This document shows, in pieces, positions 8,633-16,585 of a stretch of 26,978 nt of DNA (position 1 is its first letter; each line of letters begins with the position of its first letter). Location: positions 1-26,978 of IMG/VR virus record IMGVR_UViG_3300042507_007717; one strand, given 5' to 3'. A model generated the notes under the pieces. The model searched no databases. It saw nothing but the letters and a program-made list of their open reading frames with translations, and was not told the origin of the DNA. This stretch comes from a virus. A program made the position numbers and the translations under genes.

Positions 8633-11012
8633 ATCTATCTGTTCCAGGGAATCCGCCAAATGGCAGGTAATTTTTTGGTGTTTGTGGTATGTAAGCTTCT
8701 TTTGAAATAAATGCGTTTTGATCGTAACTTTCAATTGAGTTGACGTATTCGCCGCTTAAATAAATAATTTGAGCAGCGTTATTAGATGCTTCTACTCTGT
8801 AAGTAGGAGTGTCTGTTAAATTCATATCCCACCAAGCAAACAATCCAGTTTTTAAAATACGATTATCTCCAGTGAGTTCATCATAATTTCTTGGGCTTGT
8901 TTTTTCTTTGTCTTCATTCCAGATATTTATCGTATCACGATTGAAAAACTTCTTTCGATAATCAATACCACTTTTGCCAGTCCATATAGCAGTCGATCCA
9001 AGTTTTAAATTACTTGTTAATTGAATGTTGGAAGTTATGTTGGAATTATTAGGAACTGGAGTAGCAACATCGCCAGTTGAAAATTGCCAATTATTAACTG
9101 CAAAAAACAAATCAGTCATACCACCTGTGAAACTTGGATTCTTAAATAAGAAGAACTCTCCAGATATTTTTTCACCTGTGTTACGCACCGCTAAAGTATA
9201 TCGAGATTCAAGATTGTCTTCATCGGATAATTTTATTTCTCCATTTGGGAAATTGGTAATAGATGTTCCGTTAGTTTTGCCGCCATAAATTTCTAAATGC
9301 AAAGCTTTTAGAGAAGTCGCATCCCAAGGCATTGTAATAGTTCTCGGAGTGACAATATATTGTGGAACAGTTCCGCTCACCAAAACAGTTGCGAAGTTTA
9401 ATACAAGATTATCATTTCCGCTGACGTAAAGATTAATTCCGCTGTATTGATTGTTTGGTTTTACATTATGGAAAATATTCAGCAGTTGATCTGATCTTGA
9501 AACACCACTTGGAAACTGAACCCAAGTAGCCATGTGTAAATCTTCTGAAGCGTATATTCCGCTGGTCTTAAAAGAATCATTGTATAAGCCTAATCCAGAA
9601 GGCTCAAATACAGCCACTTCTGCTAAACCAGCATTAGTGTCTGAACCGCTTCCACTGATTAATATTCTAGTAACTGTTTGGTTTGTGAATCCAGTTGTAG
9701 TTCTTGAACCGTTATTATTGATAGTAAGATTCGCATTAGTCAATTGGGTGGCACCACTAAATAATTTAATATTAGCTGTATTAAAATCAACAGAGGTGGA
9801 ATACCTATCGTAAATATCAATACGATTGATGATTTTTGGCGAATTCCATTCGAGTTGTATCCAAGGATCGGCAGTTCCAGTGCTGATCCATGCTAACCCT
9901 GTATCCAATGTCTTTTTTTGACCACCAGCATCGCCAGTTAATCCATCAGCAATGTTTCTAAATGCAGATCCAGATATAACGCTCGATCCAGTTATAGAAG
10001 CTTGAGAAGAAATGTTGTTGCTATTATATAGTTGCTTATGAGACAGATCGATAAAGTAACCCGATACAGAATAACTGTTGGAAGGAAGTACTTGAATTTC
10101 AGATGGTTGGAATCTTTTCTTGCATCCGTTTAGTTTTTTATTGCAACCGTCTCTTGTCCAATAAGTTTCATTATTGTCTGGCTGTGTGGATGATGTTGAT
10201 GTGTGACCCGTTTGTGCTACATACCAAATTTTAGCATATTCAGGAACATTTTCATTATTTTGATTTTGTAAAACTGGATTAATTATTATTTTTCTATTTT
10301 CCAAATAAACAGGATCTCCACTTTCATAAACACGCCCAGTTATCCATTCCCCAGAAAAAGACGAAGATGATAAATTTGCCCAGTTATTTCGCGACTTCGA
10401 ATTCATTTGAATTTCCTGCCCGTATTCTGTTTCTAATGGAGGTCCAGCGTAATTGCATCCATTTCCTCTATAATACCAAGAGCAATATCTCGACATCAAC
10501 AATCTAGCATTAACTTCAAAATTCTCCAAATCAAGTGGAGACGTTAATTCAAATTCGACGAAGACTTTATTTTCGGCAGTTTTTTGGCCAATGACAAATG
10601 TATCATTGCTTAATTCAGCAGAAGAATCTGCTTGTCCCCAAGGATTTCCTCCATCGAAGTTTACATCATCTAGATATTTTACAAAAGTTCTTTTTCTTAT
10701 CAACTTAGCGAATTGAAAATCATTATTATTCAGCAGTAGCTGAGTCATTTTATAATCTTTATTCGATATTCTAATTTTTGGTCTTGGCAACTGACCATTA
10801 GCTGTTACTTCGAATCCTTCAGATTCGACTGGAATTGGAATGTATTCTTTGGTTTGCCATGTAATAGAATTTTGGAAAATGGCACCGCCATGAAAAGGCA
10901 TGAAGTCATTTGGTTTATCAACTGGGTTGAAATATAATTGAAATAGTTCTACTATAGCCGTAGGCTGTAAATCTATTAAACTACTTGCAATTTTATCCTG
11001 TCCTTGTCCCAT
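8622..11012 (-). CDS. minor tail protein L-like with inserted carbohydrate-binding modules
   Basis: First gene of the tail-tip operon (796 aa). Residues 1-195 match the lambda gpL scaffold (ending YCSWYYRGNGCNYAGPP), and the last residues PFGGFPGTDRY are the typical gpL-type end. Four cysteines C177, C186, C290 and C297 keep the C-x8-C and C-x6-C spacing of the gpL Fe-S ligands. About 100 extra residues lie between the two pairs and resemble a CBM5/12-type module (EWITGRVYESGDPVY to ETYWTRDGC). Residues about 335-470 look like an F5/8C (discoidin) domain (WISTGTADPWIQLEW), followed by a LamG/concanavalin-like region to about 680. It sits at the tail tip and probably adds glycan binding. The ATG lies 8 nt after a GTGTAA motif. 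Confidence 0.85.
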   Translation of the reverse strand: MGQGQDKIASSLIDLQPTAIVELFQLYFNPVDKPNDFMPFHGGAIFQNSITWQTKEYIPIPVESEGFEVTANGQLPRPKIRISNKDYKMTQLLLNNNDFQFAKLIRKRTFVKYLDDVNFDGGNPWGQADSSAELSNDTFVIGQKTAENKVFVEFELTSPLDLENFEVNARLLMSRYCSWYYRGNGCNYAGPPLETEYGQEIQMNSKSRNNWANLSSSSFSGEWITGRVYESGDPVYLENRKIIINPVLQNQNNENVPEYAKIWYVAQTGHTSTSSTQPDNNETYWTRDGCNKKLNGCKKRFQPSEIQVLPSNSYSVSGYFIDLSHKQLYNSNNISSQASITGSSVISGSAFRNIADGLTGDAGGQKKTLDTGLAWISTGTADPWIQLEWNSPKIINRIDIYDRYSTSVDFNTANIKLFSGATQLTNANLTINNNGSRTTTGFTNQTVTRILISGSGSDTNAGLAEVAVFEPSGLGLYNDSFKTSGIYASEDLHMATWVQFPSGVSRSDQLLNIFHNVKPNNQYSGINLYVSGNDNLVLNFATVLVSGTVPQYIVTPRTITMPWDATSLKALHLEIYGGKTNGTSITNFPNGEIKLSDEDNLESRYTLAVRNTGEKISGEFFLFKNPSFTGGMTDLFFAVNNWQFSTGDVATPVPNNSNITSNIQLTSNLKLGSTAIWTGKSGIDYRKKFFNRDTINIWNEDKEKTSPRNYDELTGDNRILKTGLFAWWDMNLTDTPTYRVEASNNAAQIIYLSGEYVNSIESYDQNAFISKEAYIPQTPKNYLPFGGFPGTDRYGR

Positions 11013-11026
11013 AAGTTATTTTACAC
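11013..11026 (-). promoter_or_regulatory. GTGTAA-N8-ATG start signal, tail operon
   Basis: On the minus strand GTGTAA (11026-11021) lies exactly 8 nt before the ATG of the L-like gene, preceded by TATAAT. The same hexamer and spacing precede six other genes in this window. No Shine-Dalgarno sequence is present. Inference: late promoter core or start signal for the whole tail-tip operon. Confidence 0.6.
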
Positions 11027-11045
11027 ATTATAATACATAATAGAC

Positions 11046-11480
11046 ATGAACTTTACACTAATAAAACAGCTTGACAATGTTTTAGAAACAAAAATAATAA
11101 ACTTTTTTTTGAAATCAAAGCCTTATGATTTTTGCTGCTTGCCGTCGAGAAACTTGTCTGTGATCAAAATCAAAGAGTATATTCATCATTTATTCGCGCA
11201 TTCTGTGATTTATACTAGCGCAAACTTTTTTATTGCTTTGTCCGTAGAAAATGAAACAGCAACAATTGAATTCTTGTTTGGTTCTCCTTTTGAGGTGATT
11301 GGGGAATTTAAGAAATTTAGATTATTTTTCCACCAAATAAATCCTCAAGTCAAGAATTATTTTTCCGAAATACAGCGAAAGCATAAACGGCAGCATTTGA
11401 TCAAAATGATTCAGCGAAGAGACGAAACAGCGAAAATAAAGCTTGACAATCACAAAATCTGCGTATTATGGAATACATAA
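11046..11480 (+). CDS. hypothetical protein (144 aa)
   Basis: First gene of the plus-strand accessory cassette, divergent from the tail operon across 33 bp. The product starts MNFTLIKQLDNVLETKI and is alpha/beta with no signal peptide or membrane helix. The C-terminal third is basic (FSEIQRKHKRQHLIKMIQRRDETAKI) and ends ICVLWNT. The stop overlaps the next ATG (TAATG), so the two genes are coupled. A GNAT-derived fold is imaginable, but no motif supports it and I do not recognise the family. Confidence 0.65.
   Translation: MNFTLIKQLDNVLETKIINFFLKSKPYDFCCLPSRNLSVIKIKEYIHHLFAHSVIYTSANFFIALSVENETATIEFLFGSPFEVIGEFKKFRLFFHQINPQVKNYFSEIQRKHKRQHLIKMIQRRDETAKIKLDNHKICVLWNT
11443..11469 (+). promoter_or_regulatory. 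possible host-type promoter
   Basis: TTGACA at 11443-11448 and TATTAT at 11464-11469 lie at the end of the preceding gene, 11 bp before the nuclease-like gene start. The spacing is 15 bp, shorter than the preferred 17, so the call is weak. Confidence 0.3.
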
Positions 11481-11998
11481 TGGCTTATAGAAATAAATAC
11501 GACAAAGATGGTGCTTCATTCGCTCTTGGGGAAAACGCCGAAAACAGTTTCGTTAGCGCTGCTAAAAAAAACGGTATGGAAGTAGTTGTGGCATCTCGCC
11601 AAGATGAGTTCAATCACATCGATTTCCATGTTACTCATACTCATGATCAATTGAAGTTTTCTGTGGAGGTTAAATCTCGAAAGAAAGTCAAGCGTGCGGA
11701 TTCGAGTGTTAACGATGATTTGGTATGGGTGGAATTTAAGAATGTGCGAGGATCTCGCGGTTGGCTTTACGGAGGCGCAGATGCCGTCGCTTTCGAACGA
11801 GAAAACGATTTCGTTATCGTTGATCGAAAACTGTTGACGAGGCTCTGTGAGCGCCTCTGTGACCTCACAAAGCTGAACGTGGATGTTAAGATGCCTCTTT
11901 ACACAGCGTATCAACGTCGTGGACGACAAGATATCGTGTCACTCATCAAGATGACTGACATTTTGACAAACATCAAACATGCACTTTTAAAGAAGTGA
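11480..11998 (+). CDS. PD-(D/E)XK nuclease-like protein
   Basis: The start is placed at ATG 11480 (MAYRNKYDKDG), which overlaps the preceding stop, rather than at the in-frame ATG 12 nt earlier. In the 172-residue product, GENAENSFVSAAKKNG is followed by HIDFHV (Asp at about residue 48) and FSVEVKSRKK (Glu and Lys at about 63-65). This gives the D...(D/E)xK arrangement of PD-(D/E)XK nucleases with the preceding conserved Glu in the first helix. Then come VEFKNVRGSRGWLYGGADAVAFE and a helical C-terminus. Such small phage proteins may act in DNA repair, recombination or restriction-like cleavage; the substrate is unknown. It overlaps the sulfotransferase start by 4 nt. Confidence 0.65.
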   Translation: MAYRNKYDKDGASFALGENAENSFVSAAKKNGMEVVVASRQDEFNHIDFHVTHTHDQLKFSVEVKSRKKVKRADSSVNDDLVWVEFKNVRGSRGWLYGGADAVAFERENDFVIVDRKLLTRLCERLCDLTKLNVDVKMPLYTAYQRRGRQDIVSLIKMTDILTNIKHALLKK

Positions 11999-12660
11999 TT
12001 CCTGAATTAGCGTTTTTCCCTACGCAAAACCAAAAATGGGTGTTGCATCTTATCTTTGTGCGTATTCCTAAAAACGCTAGTTCTTCTATTTACAAGCATT
12101 TAGGAGATTTCAATCTAATCAAAAAACATGAATCATTATTTCGCGCAAATGCGAGCAATCCTCTATATCGTAATTTTTTTGACACGACCCATGCTAAGCC
12201 ATCTGAAATTAAACAACTAATTCCAGTCAACGTTAACAACTATTTTTCTTTTGCAGTGGTAAGAAATCCTTGGGATCGTTTCGTTTCCATGTATTCTTTT
12301 GTTTTGCAAAATGAACTATGGCGATTATTTAATCTACAGTCGCCGCCTTCTTTCAAAGAGTTTTGTTTGATTTGCGAAGAGAGAAAGAATCAAAATGATT
12401 TATACTTTTTCCCAATTCAGCAGCAGCACCTATGGATCTCTGGAGCTTTTGAAGTTCAAAAAATACTTAGGTTCGAAAATCTTGCAGAAGACTTTCGTTC
12501 AATGATTCTCGAAATAAATGCTTCTCATATATCTACAGAATTGCCGCACATAAACTCTTCAGATCACGATAAATACCAAAAATATTACGATAATTATACT
12601 AAAAATCTAGTGTCTTCCCTTTATAATGAAGATATACAAAAATTCAACTACACATTTTAA
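11995..12660 (+). CDS. sulfotransferase family protein
   Basis: GTG start overlapping the previous TGA (GTGA); no better ATG lies upstream. The 221-residue product carries both PAPS-binding elements of the carbohydrate sulfotransferase family: the 5'-phosphosulfate loop RIPKNASSSIYKHL (residues 23-36) and the 3'-phosphate block VVRNPWDRFVSMYSF (87-101, with Arg89 and Ser97). There is no signal peptide or membrane anchor, unlike eukaryotic Golgi relatives, so it would act in the cytoplasm. It would move sulfate from PAPS to a sugar or tyrosine. It lies in one cassette with two glycosyltransferase-like genes and UDP-galactopyranose mutase, which points to glycan decoration. The acceptor is unknown. 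Confidence 0.8.
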   Translation: MIPELAFFPTQNQKWVLHLIFVRIPKNASSSIYKHLGDFNLIKKHESLFRANASNPLYRNFFDTTHAKPSEIKQLIPVNVNNYFSFAVVRNPWDRFVSMYSFVLQNELWRLFNLQSPPSFKEFCLICEERKNQNDLYFFPIQQQHLWISGAFEVQKILRFENLAEDFRSMILEINASHISTELPHINSSDHDKYQKYYDNYTKNLVSSLYNEDIQKFNYTF

Positions 12661-12921
12661 ATGAATATTAAAATCGCAGCAACTAATCCAGTTTTCCCTG
12701 ATTTCCCTATGGGACAGAATGTTACATTTAATATCTCTCCAGTTGGAGATGGAATGTATCAACTGATGAACGGTGAAATTAAATACATTTTTGAACCCAA
12801 GAAAACATTTATTGTGAATGAGAATTCAATTTTAATCGAAGGCTTTATCACGGACAATACGAATGTTGGCCAAATGGCTTTTGAATTTTATTCCAATGAA
12901 AATTCTGAGAAATCTGCTTGA
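12661..12921 (+). CDS. hypothetical protein (86 aa)
   Basis: The ATG follows the sulfotransferase stop directly with no gap. The product starts MNIKIAATNPVFPDFPMGQNV and is predicted to be beta-rich (VTFNISPVG, EIKYIFEPKKTFIVNENSILIEGFI) with an acidic, polar C-terminus. No signal peptide, membrane segment or cysteine is present. It resembles a small beta-barrel or beta-sandwich protein, but I do not recognise a family. Its stop codon overlaps the -35 box of a likely promoter. Confidence 0.6.
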   Translation: MNIKIAATNPVFPDFPMGQNVTFNISPVGDGMYQLMNGEIKYIFEPKKTFIVNENSILIEGFITDNTNVGQMAFEFYSNENSEKSA

Positions 12922-12946
12922 CAAATCCACTTTCATCAGGTAAGCT
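12918..12946 (+). promoter_or_regulatory. host-type promoter with A/C-rich leader
   Basis: TTGACA (12918-12923) is separated by 17 bp from TAAGCT (12941-12946), giving a strong -35 and a moderate -10. The transcript would carry a leader of about 45 nt built of repeated ACAAA/ACACAGA units (12959-12999) with almost no G or U and therefore unstructured. No Shine-Dalgarno sequence precedes the ATG at 13000. Confidence 0.5.
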
Positions 12947-12999
12947 TCTATTCAGTAAGAAACACAGACAAACAAAGACAAACACAGAAAAAACAAAGA

Positions 13000-13200
13000 A
13001 TGAAAAATACTAAGGAAATCAAGTATTATGCCTTTGACAGCAAGGGAAATGTTCAGCAGTCTTATAGCTCTCTATTGCAGGGTGCTAGTAATTGGGCTAT
13101 TGATTGCGCTCGTCGAGTCAATGGGTATGTCACTGAAGTTTCATTCAATGGAATTTCGGAATCTTCTGAAAAAATCATTTTCGATCTGCGCGGAAAGTGA
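13000..13200 (+). CDS. hypothetical protein (66 aa)
   Basis: Small ORF directly behind a promoter-like sequence and an A/C-rich leader. The product MKNTKEIKYYAFDSKGNVQQ... contains a short beta-hairpin, a helix with GASNWAIDCARRVNG and a final strand pair. No motif or membrane segment is visible. The GTG of the next gene overlaps its TGA (GTGA), supporting a translated, coupled pair. Function unknown. Confidence 0.6.
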   Translation: MKNTKEIKYYAFDSKGNVQQSYSSLLQGASNWAIDCARRVNGYVTEVSFNGISESSEKIIFDLRGK

Positions 13201-13484
13201 CTATTATTAAAGTAGATTCAAATGATTTATTTCGTTATGTAGTAGGCAATACTTTGCGCGATCCTATTGAAGCTTGTATTGATTCAGAGAATCGCTATGA
13301 AGTTTTTGATTCTGGCATTTTTGATCACACTACAAAACAAATTTTAATTCAAGATAGCTCTTTCGTTGATTTTTGCACAGCGGTTTCTGAATTGAAAAGT
13401 ATAGTCGGTCAGCTTTCTACAGAAGAAATTATTTCTCGTTGCAAAGATTTCTCTTCAATTTCTATTAAAATTAATTTGGGGTAA
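13197..13484 (+). CDS. hypothetical protein (95 aa)
   Basis: GTG start overlapping the previous stop. The product MTIIKVDSNDLFRYVVGN is acidic and alpha/beta, with no recognisable motif, signal peptide or membrane segment. The stop overlaps the next ATG (TAATG), so it is embedded in a coupled chain ahead of the glycosyltransferase. It is small enough to be a partner or regulator of a neighbour, but nothing in the sequence shows this. Confidence 0.6.
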   Translation: MTIIKVDSNDLFRYVVGNTLRDPIEACIDSENRYEVFDSGIFDHTTKQILIQDSSFVDFCTAVSELKSIVGQLSTEEIISRCKDFSSISIKINLG

Positions 13485-14293
13485 TGTCGAAGGTCGCGTT
13501 TCTAGCATTAACCTACTCATCTTTCATCAAAAACGAAACGATGAGTAGGTTTTTTGATCCTGCGTTAAAAGATATATACAATCTATATATTCACAATAAA
13601 TATGATCTTCCTCCTAATCATTATTTTTCTGATTTTTGTATTCCGAAAAACAGGATAACAGAGACAGAATGGGGACATTACTCATTGGTTAAGGCTTCTA
13701 TAAATTTAATGGCTGAAGCTTTAAAAGATCCAGATAATGAATATTTTGTTTTAATCAGCGATTCTCACTGCCCTCTCTACGATATAGAGACTACTTGTAA
13801 TTTAATCAAGAACGATTTTGATACAATGTCATTTGCTGAGTGTGTTGCAGAAAAGCATCTTACTCCCAAAAGATTTGAACTTATACAAAATCCAGTTCGT
13901 ATTAAATATTCGCCTTTTAAAATTAAAAATGCTTTGTTTGTATCTCAATGGTTTATCTGCCGAAGAAGTGACGCCTCTTTCTTTCTTTCTAAAGAAAGCA
14001 ATTTGCGCAAATGGTTTAGTACTGATAAAGTTTCATTTGCTGATGAAATGTATTTTCCTCTTGTAGCAAATCATTTTGGTTTGGAATTTCAAATAAAGTC
14101 TAACTGTCATTTTAACTGGAAGTTGAATAGTTCTAAAAAACTAATTGCTTATGGAGCTAAAGCGGAGCCAAAATCCTATGAAAAAATTAATCATAGAATT
14201 ATTGACTCTTTGAGAAATACGAGTAATCTCTTTATTAGGAAAGTTCATCCTCTCACCATTATCGACAACGACTATATTTTCTCTAATGAATGA
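13484..14293 (+). CDS. core-2/I-branching-like glycosyltransferase (GT14)
   Basis: The 269-residue product reads like a bacterial or phage member of the core-2/I-branching (GT14) family. The N-terminal strand VAFLALTY is followed by ETEWGHYSLVKASINLMAEALKDPDNEYFVLISDSHCPLYDIET (about residues 58-101), matching the family's W-G...A.L.LL..A.....Y..LLS....P pattern. The acceptor-side block is SQWFICRRSDA, then FADEMYFPLVANHF with the expected D-E. There is no membrane anchor. It would transfer a sugar, typically GlcNAc or xylose in relatives, to a glycan. Neighbours point to phage-encoded glycan modification. It overlaps the next gene by 8 nt. Confidence 0.7.
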   Translation: MSKVAFLALTYSSFIKNETMSRFFDPALKDIYNLYIHNKYDLPPNHYFSDFCIPKNRITETEWGHYSLVKASINLMAEALKDPDNEYFVLISDSHCPLYDIETTCNLIKNDFDTMSFAECVAEKHLTPKRFELIQNPVRIKYSPFKIKNALFVSQWFICRRSDASFFLSKESNLRKWFSTDKVSFADEMYFPLVANHFGLEFQIKSNCHFNWKLNSSKKLIAYGAKAEPKSYEKINHRIIDSLRNTSNLFIRKVHPLTIIDNDYIFSNE

Positions 14294-14969
14294 TTCTAAA
14301 ATGGAAGTCAGGCGGGTAGATAAAAAAACCTGTGAAATCATAGTATCTCACAAACATTATTCTCGCACTCTCGGTATTTTTTGGGACGGTTTCGGACTGT
14401 ATAAAGATGACGTACTGATCGGTGTTTGCTGCTTCGGCCAACCTTCTCCAGCAATTCAAAAACACGCTTTTAAAAATCGAGACTTTAAGCTGTATGAATT
14501 GACTCGATTGGTTATTGATTCGGGGCATAAAAATGCTGCATCTTTTTTAATTAGTTCTTCAATGAAGATGCTCAAAGAAAAGCAATGCGCGTTGATCAGC
14601 TATGCCGACTCCGCTCATGGTCATAGCGGTATCGTGTATCAATCCACCAATTGGCTATACACAGGCTCTACAGTATCTCATGATTCTCTTTATTTGATTG
14701 ACGGAAAGCCGACTCACCCAATGACAATTCGCGACAAGTTTGGCGTTACTGAAATCTCTAATTGGGCTAAACAAAATAAAATCAGTAAAATCAAACCGTC
14801 TCCCAAGCATCGTTATTTCTTTTTTAAAGGATCAAAGCTTCAAAAGAAAAAAATGCGCGAGTCTCTTTCTTATAAAGTAATCGGTGAGTATCCAAAGTCT
14901 GAAAAAACAACTTATAATAGTGGAGATTTGTCTTGCGCTGAATATTATTCATTATACCATAAATCATGA
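14286..14969 (+). CDS. Mom-like / GNAT DNA-modification candidate
   Basis: The 227-residue protein follows the plan of the phage Mu Mom-like GNAT family. An N-terminal HKHYSRTLG segment precedes a strand pair with DDVLIGVCCFGQPS; then come YELTRLVIDSGHKNAASFLISSSMKML (the acetyl-CoA-type loop and helix) and ALISYADSAHGHSGIVYQSTNWLYTGS (about residues 102-128). The S-Y-A-D...G-H.G..Y.a.NW.Y.G pattern is the most family-specific part. Mom converts adenine to a carbamoylmethyl form that blocks restriction. Whether this homologue modifies phage DNA is inference. An HNH nuclease overlaps its end by 4 nt. Confidence 0.65.
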   Translation: MNDSKMEVRRVDKKTCEIIVSHKHYSRTLGIFWDGFGLYKDDVLIGVCCFGQPSPAIQKHAFKNRDFKLYELTRLVIDSGHKNAASFLISSSMKMLKEKQCALISYADSAHGHSGIVYQSTNWLYTGSTVSHDSLYLIDGKPTHPMTIRDKFGVTEISNWAKQNKISKIKPSPKHRYFFFKGSKLQKKKMRESLSYKVIGEYPKSEKTTYNSGDLSCAEYYSLYHKS

Positions 14970-15538
14970 ACATTGTTAGTCCAGACAGTAAAACTACATT
15001 GTTGCTTAACAATGCTTGGCAACCAATCAATACGATTACTGCCAGAGCAGCGTTTACGCATTTAATTAAAAACAATGTAGTTTCGTTAGACCAAGACAGC
15101 CAACTATTCCACAGCTTTGATACTTGGAATACATTAGCTTCTTTTTATGAAGATCAACCTTGCTTGCGCAGCGCAAAAAGTTTGTGGAGGATTCCAACTA
15201 TCATGGTTGTTTCTACCAAATTTTTTAGCCGCCCCAAGAAGAAAAAGTTATCTCTTGTTGAACTTGCTCGACTGCACGACAATGTGTGCCAGTATTGCTT
15301 GAATAGATATCCCGTTTCAGACTTGACTATTGATCACGTTCATCCTCGCAGTAAAGGCGGCACTGATGATCACTCGAATAGAGTTTTAGCGTGTCGTCCA
15401 TGCAATTCTCGCAAAGGATCAAAAACTCCTTGGTTTAATGTTCATGGTGAAGTTCCTGCTGCTCCATTGATTCCTGCAATCTCTTCTCTAATCTTAAACA
15501 AAAATAAAATTAGAAAAGAATGGCAGTCTTTTTTATAA
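14966..15538 (+). CDS. HNH endonuclease
   Basis: The ATG overlaps the preceding TGA (ATGA). In the 190-residue product, an N-terminal LLLNNAWQPINTITARAAFTHL block, as found in stand-alone bacterial and phage HNH proteins, is followed by the nuclease domain. This has CQYC (about residue 107), DLTIDHVHPRSKGG (the H of ββα-Me) and RVLACRPCNSRKGSKTP, so the two CxxC zinc pairs and the H-N-H catalytic set are intact. This family occurs in phage genomes as host-DNA nucleases or packaging helpers and is not clearly a homing enzyme. It lies inside a coupled operon, unlike the free-standing homing nucleases in the tRNA array. Confidence 0.85.
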   Translation: MNIVSPDSKTTLLLNNAWQPINTITARAAFTHLIKNNVVSLDQDSQLFHSFDTWNTLASFYEDQPCLRSAKSLWRIPTIMVVSTKFFSRPKKKKLSLVELARLHDNVCQYCLNRYPVSDLTIDHVHPRSKGGTDDHSNRVLACRPCNSRKGSKTPWFNVHGEVPAAPLIPAISSLILNKNKIRKEWQSFL

Positions 15539-15544
15539 AAGATT

Positions 15545-15814
15545 ATGGGCGCACTTCAATCCTTAATTAAATCACTAGAATTATTCCTGTCTTTAAAAAA
15601 CAAATTATTTTACTATGACATCCGCGAAAAATCTAAAAAACGACAAAACGAAATCATCGATGAGATTGAGAAACTCCGTTCTCGCGGTGATAGCAACTCT
15701 GCTGATCGTGCAGACCTCTTGCGTTTGGAACTCTCCCGAGAAAAATCAGAGCTTGAACATCTATCAACCTTCTACTCTAAGGCTTCAGAAAGATCAAAAG
15801 ATTCAAACAATTGA
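15545..15814 (+). CDS. coiled-coil protein, possible inner-spanin-like partner
   Basis: The 89-residue product has an amphipathic N-terminus (MGALQSLIKSLELFLSLKNK) followed by a long charged helix (residues about 25-80, with KRQNEIIDEIEKLRSRGD and RLELSREKSELEHL) typical of a coiled coil. A lipoprotein-like ORF starts inside it in the +1 frame and extends past its end, an arrangement like Rz/Rz1 spanin genes. A true inner spanin would need an N-terminal membrane helix, and the segment here is only weakly hydrophobic. So either it associates peripherally with the membrane or the pair does something else. A lysis role is a hypothesis only. Confidence 0.6.
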   Translation: MGALQSLIKSLELFLSLKNKLFYYDIREKSKKRQNEIIDEIEKLRSRGDSNSADRADLLRLELSREKSELEHLSTFYSKASERSKDSNN

Positions 15815-15899
15815 TGGTGTTTATGCTCCACAAAATGATGAAATCTGGCATTCCGATGCTCGTTTTAGAAAATTAGAAAGGGAAACTTATTTTAAATGA
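15660..15899 (+). CDS. small lipoprotein-like protein, overlapping gene
   Basis: I start this ORF at the ATG at 15660 (MRLRNSVLAVIATLLIVQTSC), which gives a clean signal: basic n-region, hydrophobic core of about 13 residues and a candidate lipidation cysteine at residue 21. The lipobox VQTSC is imperfect because Gln sits at -3. The mature part (about 60 residues) is polar and contains KDQKIQTIDGVYAPQNDEIWHSDARF. Most of the gene lies inside the coiled-coil gene in another frame, and the stop overlaps the following ATG. Size, signal and overlap resemble an outer-membrane spanin (Rz1-like). Confidence 0.6.
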   Translation: MRLRNSVLAVIATLLIVQTSCVWNSPEKNQSLNIYQPSTLRLQKDQKIQTIDGVYAPQNDEIWHSDARFRKLERETYFK

Positions 15900-16585
15900 A
15901 ACTGGCAGTAATGATTCGTGGTCATGTTAGAGATTCATTTCAAGATGATCAATTAGACAAGTTCTTGCTTTTGTTGGGCAAAGAATTCGATGTTTCTATT
16001 CATATTCATACTTGGAATATTTCTGAAGCTAGAAAGGGTTCTAGCTGGAGACATTTGGAATTTCAAAATCTATTTCTTGTGAATAGGTATAGATATACCA
16101 GCTATTTTAATCCTTCCAATCAAAAAAAGATCAAGCACTTGTATATCGATGATGATTCAAAAATCAATCTTAACGGCAACTTGGAAGGTCTTATTTGTAA
16201 GACACAATGTCCGTTGATTGGTTGGAAGAGAATGTTTTGGGGGCAGAACATGATTATAAAAAAAATCCATGATAGTGGAAAGAGGTATGACGCTGTTTTA
16301 TCGATACGACCAGATTTATTTAGCAGATTCGATGTTTCGACCTCAGATATTATAAAAATGATTTCTGAATTTAAAAATAAAAAAATATCTTTTTTAAATG
16401 ATCGGATTAGTAATCATTGTATAGAAGTTGATAATTGTTTTGTTGGTAAGGTTGATTTTGTTTATGAATTGATCAAATCAATGCATGAAGATTTAGATTC
16501 TTTGGTGGACAGATATTCAGATATCGTTTATCAAGAATCGTTGGTATATCATAGATCTTTCGAGCTTTTAAATGAAAAAAATTAA
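15896..16585 (+). CDS. glycosyltransferase-like protein
   Basis: The 229-residue product starts with MKLAVMIRGHVRDSF and soon has DVSIHIHTWNISEAR, a start shared with phage and bacterial putative glycosyltransferases (the 'I.GH.R.....DIFIHTW' pattern). Later blocks GWKRMFWGQNMIIKKIHDSGKRYDAVLSIRPDLFSRF (about residues 108-144) fit the same family, with an R-x-D motif likely in the nucleotide-sugar site. There is no membrane segment or signal. It overlaps UDP-galactopyranose mutase by 14 nt, so a role in using the UDP-Galf made by that enzyme is attractive, but the donor is not shown by sequence. Confidence 0.6.
   Translation: MKLAVMIRGHVRDSFQDDQLDKFLLLLGKEFDVSIHIHTWNISEARKGSSWRHLEFQNLFLVNRYRYTSYFNPSNQKKIKHLYIDDDSKINLNGNLEGLICKTQCPLIGWKRMFWGQNMIIKKIHDSGKRYDAVLSIRPDLFSRFDVSTSDIIKMISEFKNKKISFLNDRISNHCIEVDNCFVGKVDFVYELIKSMHEDLDSLVDRYSDIVYQESLVYHRSFELLNEKN

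Noticed and set aside
8633-8734. N-terminal extension of the JAMM protein
   Set aside because: It would overlap the L-like gene by more than 100 bp; the coupled ATG at 8632 is the better start.
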